Assembly (NCBI RefSeq): GCF_913775355.1
Contig: NZ_CAJYIU010000324.1
Span: forward strand, 1 to 46,713
Length of the DNA: 46,713 bases
Direction: 5' to 3'
Origin: an uncultured Aureimonas sp.
Lineage (GTDB): Bacteria; Pseudomonadota; Alphaproteobacteria; Rhizobiales; Rhizobiaceae
This document shows, in pieces, positions 41,791 to 46,713 of this stretch. Within the stretch, counting starts at the first letter, position 1. Each line of letters opens with the position of its first letter. Below the pieces are notes generated by a model. The model did no database searches. It saw only the letters and a program-made list of their open reading frames with translations, and was not told where the DNA came from. The position numbers and the translations under genes are program-made.

Positions 41791-42870
41791 CTAACCATCC
41801 TCCTGATGGAGCAGGATCGTCGTCCCGAACAATCCTGCCGCCACGACCGGGAACCACGCCGCGATGACGGGCGGAACCACGGAATTGCTTCCCAGCGCCT
41901 GCGCGAGGAAAGTAACGACGTAAAGCACGAAGCCGGCCGCGATACCACTGACGATCATGCGTCCGGACTGGCCGATGCGCGTGTAACGCACAGCCACTGT
42001 TGCGGCGACCAGCACCATCGCGACGAACAGCGCAGGCCTTGCGATCAAGGCGTTCAGCCGCATCGCGAAGGCATCCGCATTGTAGCCGAGACTGCGGGCG
42101 ACCTCGATCTTGGGCGCAAGTTCCCAGATGGAGATCGTCTCGGGATCGGCGAGCCGCTGCTCGATGTATTCGGGCAGGAGTGTCGTCGGGATCACACGCT
42201 CGCCTTCGTTGACGGGCGGCGATCCGATTCGGGTCACGCTGGCGTCCTCGATGTGCCAGGCGCCGTCCCGCAGGTGGGCGACCGGCGCGTCGATGCGCTC
42301 GCGCACCACGCCCTCGCCATCGAGCAGGAACGCCGTCACGCTGCCGAGGGTCGCGCCGCGATCGGCCACGACCTTCGCGCCGATGATCGATTCGACGCCT
42401 TTGCCGCTCTGGCGCAGCCAGGGTGCGCGCTCGGTCGTCGTCTGCATCGAGCCGGCGTTCTCGGTCTGAAGCTGCGCGGCCTTGCCCTGCGCGAAGGAGG
42501 CGAGGGGGTTGTAGATCGCGACCGACACGACGCCGATAAGGAAGGCGCCGGCGATGAACGGCGCCAGCATCTGCCAGACCGACACGCCCGCCGCACGGGC
42601 GACCACGAGCTCCATCTTCCGGTTCAGCGACACCAGCGTGAAGATCGCCGAGAACAGGACGATGAACGGGAACGCCTGCTCGATGAAGGCGGGAACGCGC
42701 AGCGCCGAGATCGTCGCGATCGTGTCGAAGCCGACGTCGCCGGGAAGACCGCGGCGACTGACCTCGATCATGTCGACGAGGTAGACGAGCGCGAACACGG
42801 CCACGAAGGTCGACAGGAAGCTGACCAGGAAGCGGCGGAGGAAATAGAGGTTCAGCGTCCACCGCGTCAT
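41791..42870 (-). CDS. lptG: LPS export permease LptG, 359 aa
   Basis: One of two inner-membrane permeases of the LptB2FG extractor. It has the YjgP/YjgQ layout: helices at the N-terminus (LYFLRRFLVSFLSTFVAVFALVYLV), a periplasmic jelly-roll in the middle (GVVRERIDAPVAHLRDG), and C-terminal helices. The start MTRWTLNLYFLRR at 42870 overlaps the lptF stop as ATGA. The lptB ATPase is not in this window. Confidence 0.96.
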   Translation of the reverse strand: MTRWTLNLYFLRRFLVSFLSTFVAVFALVYLVDMIEVSRRGLPGDVGFDTIATISALRVPAFIEQAFPFIVLFSAIFTLVSLNRKMELVVARAAGVSVWQMLAPFIAGAFLIGVVSVAIYNPLASFAQGKAAQLQTENAGSMQTTTERAPWLRQSGKGVESIIGAKVVADRGATLGSVTAFLLDGEGVVRERIDAPVAHLRDGAWHIEDASVTRIGSPPVNEGERVIPTTLLPEYIEQRLADPETISIWELAPKIEVARSLGYNADAFAMRLNALIARPALFVAMVLVAATVAVRYTRIGQSGRMIVSGIAAGFVLYVVTFLAQALGSNSVVPPVIAAWFPVVAAGLFGTTILLHQEDG

Positions 42871-44057
42871 GCGCCGGCCGCCTTTCCGGTCCGGCTGCTT
42901 GGGACGAGGCGCCGGAGGTGGGCACCGATCCAGAGCATGGCCTCGCTCACGGCCCGCACGGCCCGTGTCTCGCTGACGTTGACGTTGCGCCACAGGAGCA
43001 CGAGGTCGAGCGCGATCGCGCCGAGCGGCAGGCCGTAGGCCAGCGCCACGTAGCGCGGGTCGTCGCTGACCAGCGAGAGAGCGACGAAGCCACCAGCCTT
43101 GAGAAGAAGCGATCCGCCGAGCCCGAGCGCCATCGCCGGGCCCGGACCCTGACGGTTGGTACGCGGGTGCCCCGCGACGATCAGCGCCCAGAGTGCGAAG
43201 GCAATGGGATAGAGCCAGTCCGTGCGGCGTTGCGCGAGTTCTTCGGTGAAGCGGTTCGGATGGAGCTGGTAGACCCGATCGTTGGGGTCGGGGTTGAGAA
43301 GTTCGCGCGTCGAGCGCTCGGACATGCGCACCCAGTCGCGCGTTTCGACCGGACGCAGATTGGCGAGGTCGAAGGCGTAGGTCTGGAACTCGATGATCGA
43401 GACCGAGCCGTCGCCGTTGCGCTTGCGATGGAGCTGTCCGTCGTCGAGGACGAGATAGGACTGCCCCTCGCGCTCCACGATCGACGCTTCGCGAGCGAAA
43501 TAGGTGAGGTCGAGCGTCGGGTCGCGCGTGTCGGCGAGGAAGAGGCCGCGCACGTTCGGGCCGCGGGCCTCGTCGATGCTCATGATCAGCCCGTCCTGCA
43601 CCTGCTCGAAGCGTCCGGGCTGGAGGAAGAGGCTGATCGCGTCGGCGTTGATGGAGCGGATGCCGTTCTGGAACGCGCTGGAGGCGGCGGGGCCGACGAC
43701 GTGGGAATTGAACAGGATCAGCCCGGCCGCGGCAGCCGCGAGAATCAGGATCGGCTTGGTGATGACGCTCCGCGAGCCGCCGGACGCCGCGATCACCGCG
43801 CGCTCGGAGTCGGCGTTCAGCGAATTCAGCGTTTGCACCGCGCCGATCAGCAGCGCGAAGGGCAGGACCCCGGCTGCGAGATCCGGCATCAGCATCAGCG
43901 CAATCCAGAAGATGTCGCCCGCAGCCGTCGCCGTCGTGCGCACGATGTCGAGACGCTGCAGGACCTGCACGATCCAGACGATCAGAACGAGCGCCGTGAG
44001 CGAGCCGGCCGTGTAGGCCAGAGCTCTGCGGAAGATGTATCGTTCGATCAGCTTCAT
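42867..44057 (-). CDS. lptF: LPS export permease LptF, 396 aa
   Basis: Partner permease of LptG. It starts MKLIERYIFRRALAYTAGSL, with transmembrane helices at both ends and a periplasmic domain in between (LRIETRDWVRMSE-like RPVETRDWVRMSERSTREL). Upstream extensions of the frame are non-homologous, so 44057 is the start. It heads the lptF-lptG-lptD-surA-pdxA-rsmA operon and is divergent from pepA, with 247 bases between, where both promoters must lie; I did not find convincing boxes. Confidence 0.96.
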   Translation of the reverse strand: MKLIERYIFRRALAYTAGSLTALVLIVWIVQVLQRLDIVRTTATAAGDIFWIALMLMPDLAAGVLPFALLIGAVQTLNSLNADSERAVIAASGGSRSVITKPILILAAAAAGLILFNSHVVGPAASSAFQNGIRSINADAISLFLQPGRFEQVQDGLIMSIDEARGPNVRGLFLADTRDPTLDLTYFAREASIVEREGQSYLVLDDGQLHRKRNGDGSVSIIEFQTYAFDLANLRPVETRDWVRMSERSTRELLNPDPNDRVYQLHPNRFTEELAQRRTDWLYPIAFALWALIVAGHPRTNRQGPGPAMALGLGGSLLLKAGGFVALSLVSDDPRYVALAYGLPLGAIALDLVLLWRNVNVSETRAVRAVSEAMLWIGAHLRRLVPSSRTGKAAGA

Positions 44058-44304
44058 GCCGTGGTCGTCTCGACAGTCCCGTTCAAACCGCCGTTCTCCG
44101 GCGCGGTACCGAACCGCTCGGTTCGACATACTAGGCCGCCGTAGACTGAGCCAGCTTGGCTAAAGAAGGGCGAACAAACATGGTTAACGCTTTGTCGCTC
44201 CCAGCACGACCCTTGCAATGCAACACTCCGTCACCAGAATGACGACCGAATCCCCTAGCGCCGGGGCACAGGTCTTGGCGCCTCGATAGCGCATCGGAGA
44301 CCGC

Positions 44305-45804
44305 ATGTCCGTCCAGCCCACCATCGCCTTCGCACCGCTCCAGATGCCCGGGACGGGCACGCTCGTCATCCTCGCGGGAAGCGAGGGCACCCTGCCGTCC
44401 GACGTCGCGCCGGATGTGGCGGACGCCGTGCAGAAGGCGATCGGCGTCGCGAAGTTCAAGGGCAAGGAGCTTTCCACCGTCGAGGCCATCGCGCCGGCCG
44501 GCTCGTCGCTGGAGCGCATCGTCGTGGTCGGCACCGCTGGCGACAAGCCGTTCGGCGAGGAGGAGTGGCTGCGGCTCGGCGGCACGATCGCGGGCGGCAC
44601 GAAGGGCGAGGGACCGGTCACGGTGTGGGGCGACGGAGGCGCGACGACCGCGACGCCGCGCGACCTTGCGACGATCGGTCTCGGCATTCTCCTGCGCGCC
44701 TACAAGTTCGACCGCTACAAGTCGAAGAAGTCGACACCGGGCGAGGAGGCGGAGGCCGAGACCTCCCGCACCTACACCATCGCCTCGGCGACCCCTGACG
44801 AGGCGCGCGAGGCCTTCGCGGCCGCACAGGCGCTGGCCGAGGGTGTCATGCTCGCGCGCGATCTCGTCAACGAGCCCGCCAATGTCCTGACCACGACCGA
44901 ATACGCATCCCGCATCGAGGCGCTCACCGCAGACGGGCTCGAGATCGAGGTGCTGGACGAGGCGCGAATGGCGGAATTGAAGATGCGCGCGCTGCTCGGC
45001 GTGGCGCAGGGTTCGCCGATGCCGCCGCGCCTCTGCATCATGCGCTGGAACGGCGGCGCGGACGGCGAGGCGCCGGTCGCCTTCGTCGGCAAGGGCGTGA
45101 TCTTCGACACGGGCGGTGTCTCGATCAAGCCGGCGGCCGGCATGGACGAGATGAAGGGCGACATGGGCGGCTCGGCCGCCGTCGTCGGCTTGATGCGGGC
45201 GCTCGCGGGCCGCAAGGCCAAGGTCAACGCCATCGGCGTGGTCGGCCTCGTCGAGAACGCTGTCGACGGAAACGCGCAGCGCCCGGGCGATATCGTGACG
45301 GCCATGTCGGGCACCACCATCGAGGTGCTGAACACGGACGCCGAGGGTCGCCTCGTGCTGGCCGACGCGCTCTGGTACACGCAGGAGCGCTTCAAGCCGA
45401 AGTTCATCGTCAACCTCGCGACCCTGACCGGCGCGATCATCGTGGCGCTCGGCAACCATCACGCCGGCCTCTTCTCAAACAACGACGAACTGGCCGACCG
45501 GCTTTTGGCCGCGGGGCTGGAGACCGGCGAGAAGGTCTGGCGGATGCCGCTCGGCAAGGAGTACGACAAGATGATCGAGGGCAAGTTCGCCGACATCAAG
45601 AACGTCGGCAACGGCCGCGCCGCGGGCGCTACCACCGCCGCTCAGTTCCTGCAGCGCTTCGTCAACGATGTGCCCTGGGCGCATCTCGACGTCGCCGGCA
45701 CCGCGATGAGCTCGCCCGCGAACGAGTACAACCAGTCCTGGGCCTCGGGCTTCGGGGTTCGGCTCCTCAACAAGCTCGTGGAAGATCACTACGAGGCGCG
45801 CTGA
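44305..45804 (+). CDS. pepA: Leucyl aminopeptidase, 499 aa
   Basis: This M17 metallopeptidase removes N-terminal residues; PepA homologues also bind DNA in E. coli. The two-metal site residues are all present: Lys263, Asp268, Asp286, Asp345 and Glu347, with Lys275 and Arg349 in the catalytic set. The signature NTDAEGRL is at 343-350. The N-terminal domain (1-160) is the regulatory part. It is divergent from lptF and is followed five bases later by holC. Confidence 0.97.
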   Translation: MSVQPTIAFAPLQMPGTGTLVILAGSEGTLPSDVAPDVADAVQKAIGVAKFKGKELSTVEAIAPAGSSLERIVVVGTAGDKPFGEEEWLRLGGTIAGGTKGEGPVTVWGDGGATTATPRDLATIGLGILLRAYKFDRYKSKKSTPGEEAEAETSRTYTIASATPDEAREAFAAAQALAEGVMLARDLVNEPANVLTTTEYASRIEALTADGLEIEVLDEARMAELKMRALLGVAQGSPMPPRLCIMRWNGGADGEAPVAFVGKGVIFDTGGVSIKPAAGMDEMKGDMGGSAAVVGLMRALAGRKAKVNAIGVVGLVENAVDGNAQRPGDIVTAMSGTTIEVLNTDAEGRLVLADALWYTQERFKPKFIVNLATLTGAIIVALGNHHAGLFSNNDELADRLLAAGLETGEKVWRMPLGKEYDKMIEGKFADIKNVGNGRAAGATTAAQFLQRFVNDVPWAHLDVAGTAMSSPANEYNQSWASGFGVRLLNKLVEDHYEAR

Positions 45805-45809
45805 GCCGC

Positions 45810-46262
45810 ATGGCCGAGGTGCTGTTCTATCACCTGACCGAAAGCCGGATGGAGGACGCGCTGCCCGACCTCCTCGAGAAGTCGGTCGCGCGCGGCTGGC
45901 GCGTCGTGGTGCAGGCGGTGACGCCCGAGCGCCGCGACGCGCTCGACCAGCACCTCTGGACCTACAAGGACGACAGCTTCCTTCCCCACGGCTCCGATGC
46001 CGACGGGGGAGGCGCGCTCCAGCCGATCCTCTTGACGATCGAGCCCGAGCAGCGCGCCAACGACCCGCATGTCCGCTTCATGGTGGAAGGAGCCGTACCG
46101 GTCGATCTCACGCCCTACCAGCGCGGCGTCTACCTTTTCGACGGTGACGACCCCGACCAGCTCTCAACCGCGCGCGAGCGCTGGAAGGCCGAGAAGTCCG
46201 CTGGGCACGCCGTGACCTACTGGCAGCAGACCGAAGGCGGGCGCTGGGCGAAGAAGGCATGA
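45810..46262 (+). CDS. holC: DNA polymerase III chi subunit, 150 aa
   Basis: Chi links the clamp loader to single-strand-binding protein. Conserved features are EVLFYHLTESRMEDALPDLL at the N-terminus, WRVVVQAVTPERRDALDQHL and the LWTYKDDSFLPHGS motif. It starts five bases after the pepA stop, the usual neighbour in Proteobacteria, and is probably co-translated with it. It converges on the hydrolase gene, with seven bases between. Confidence 0.96.
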   Translation: MAEVLFYHLTESRMEDALPDLLEKSVARGWRVVVQAVTPERRDALDQHLWTYKDDSFLPHGSDADGGGALQPILLTIEPEQRANDPHVRFMVEGAVPVDLTPYQRGVYLFDGDDPDQLSTARERWKAEKSAGHAVTYWQQTEGGRWAKKA

Positions 46263-46269
46263 GCGGCGA

Positions 46270-46713
46270 TCAAGTCGTCGTCCCGTCCACGAAGCTGAGG
46301 ACGGCGGAGGCGTAGCCGTCCGGGTCTTCCAGCGGAGCGGAATGGCCGACTGCGGGCAGGATCAGAAGCTTGGCGCCGGGGATGGTAGAGGCGAGATACT
46401 CCGTGTGCTCGCGGCTGATCGCCTCGTCGTGCTCGCCGATCGCGATCTCGGTCGGCACCGGAATCGTTTCGAGTTCGGCCTGCGAGAAGTTCGGCTCGTT
46501 GGCCCAGAGCGCTTCGATCTCGTCCTTGATGTTGTCGTAGTGCTTCAGCTCCGGCCGGTTCGGATCGTCGGGCTTGAAGCCGAGGAAGCCGTCCGGCGTC
46601 GCGTTCGCCGCCTGCACGAAAAGGCGAGAGAGGCGCTCCGGATGGCGGATCGCGATGTCGAGGCCGATGATGCCGCCGTCGCTCCAGCCGACCAGCGCGA
46701 CCTGCGAAATGTG
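46270..46713 (-). CDS. Alpha/beta hydrolase, N-terminus outside the window
   Basis: The frame stays open to the right edge, so only the C-terminal 147 residues are present. The nucleophile elbow LVGWSDGGIIG lies near the edge (about 46660-46695), the acid is in AIGEHDEAI and the catalytic histidine is in PAVGHSAPLEDPDGY. A lid region (FKPDDPNRPELKHYDN) separates them. The triad and general look suit an epoxide-hydrolase-like or carboxylesterase-type enzyme of unknown substrate. A GTG at 46617 could be mistaken for a start, but it lies after the nucleophile and so cannot be the real one. Confidence 0.9.
   Translation of the reverse strand, partial: HISQVALVGWSDGGIIGLDIAIRHPERLSRLFVQAANATPDGFLGFKPDDPNRPELKHYDNIKDEIEALWANEPNFSQAELETIPVPTEIAIGEHDEAISREHTEYLASTIPGAKLLILPAVGHSAPLEDPDGYASAVLSFVDGTTT

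Noticed and set aside
44058-44304. Promoter boxes or a CtrA site in the lptF-pepA divergent spacer
   Set aside because: A single GTTAAC-type half site near 44182 has no correctly spaced partner, and no -35/-10 pair stood out.

Overview
The window looks like a chromosome segment of a high-GC alphaproteobacterium, most likely of the order Hyphomicrobiales (Rhizobiales). The basis is the gene order: rpsF-rpsR-DUF2232-rplI-dnaB, radA-cvpA-purF, fabD-fabG-acpP-fabF-mltG-yicC-gmk, and lptF-lptG-lptD-surA-pdxA-rsmA are characteristic alphaproteobacterial arrangements. I cannot name a genus from the sequence alone.

Region 1 (288-11218) is an integrated genetic element of about 10.9 kb in the 3' end of a tRNA-Ser(GCU) gene. 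An 18-bp direct repeat (TGGCGGAGAAGATGGGAT) marks both ends, at 288-305 and 11201-11218, and a tyrosine recombinase sits beside the tRNA. By eye the element is clearly lower in GC than the flanking chromosome. It carries an SF2-helicase-like ATPase next to a 700-bp non-coding zone full of inverted and iteron-like repeats, a serine recombinase with res-like repeats over its own promoter, a DUF2971 protein, two secreted proteins, and a set of small membrane proteins. Two of these, of 54 and 53 residues, are tandem paralogues. I saw no relaxase, conjugation gene or virion gene. The integration, resolution and possibly replication functions look plasmid-like, and the cargo is largely uncharacterised. 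This is the part most likely to contain something undescribed.

Region 2 (11.2-17.3 kb) holds the tRNA-Ser gene, a LysM envelope protein, an Atm1-type ABC exporter, the phosphatidylethanolamine pair psd-pssA and a PNPOx-fold protein. Region 3 (17.3-25.2 kb, mostly minus strand) holds an SDR enzyme, purF, cvpA and radA, a divergent poxB-type pyruvate oxidase, and dnaB.

Region 4 (25.4-29.9 kb) is the rpsF-rpsR-DUF2232-rplI ribosomal operon, followed by a PAS-GGDEF protein with a degenerate EAL domain. Region 5 (30.0-36.4 kb, plus strand) is the fatty-acid synthesis cluster fabD-fabG-acpP-fabF, then mltG, a YicC-family gene and gmk.

Region 6 (36.4-44.1 kb, minus strand) is the outer-membrane biogenesis operon lptF-lptG-lptD-surA-pdxA-rsmA. 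It is tightly packed, with overlapping stop and start codons at two junctions. Region 7 (44.3-46.7 kb) holds pepA, holC and the C-terminal part of an alpha/beta hydrolase that runs off the window. The chromosomal part is ordinary housekeeping; its oddities are the degenerate EAL domain and the location of poxB.
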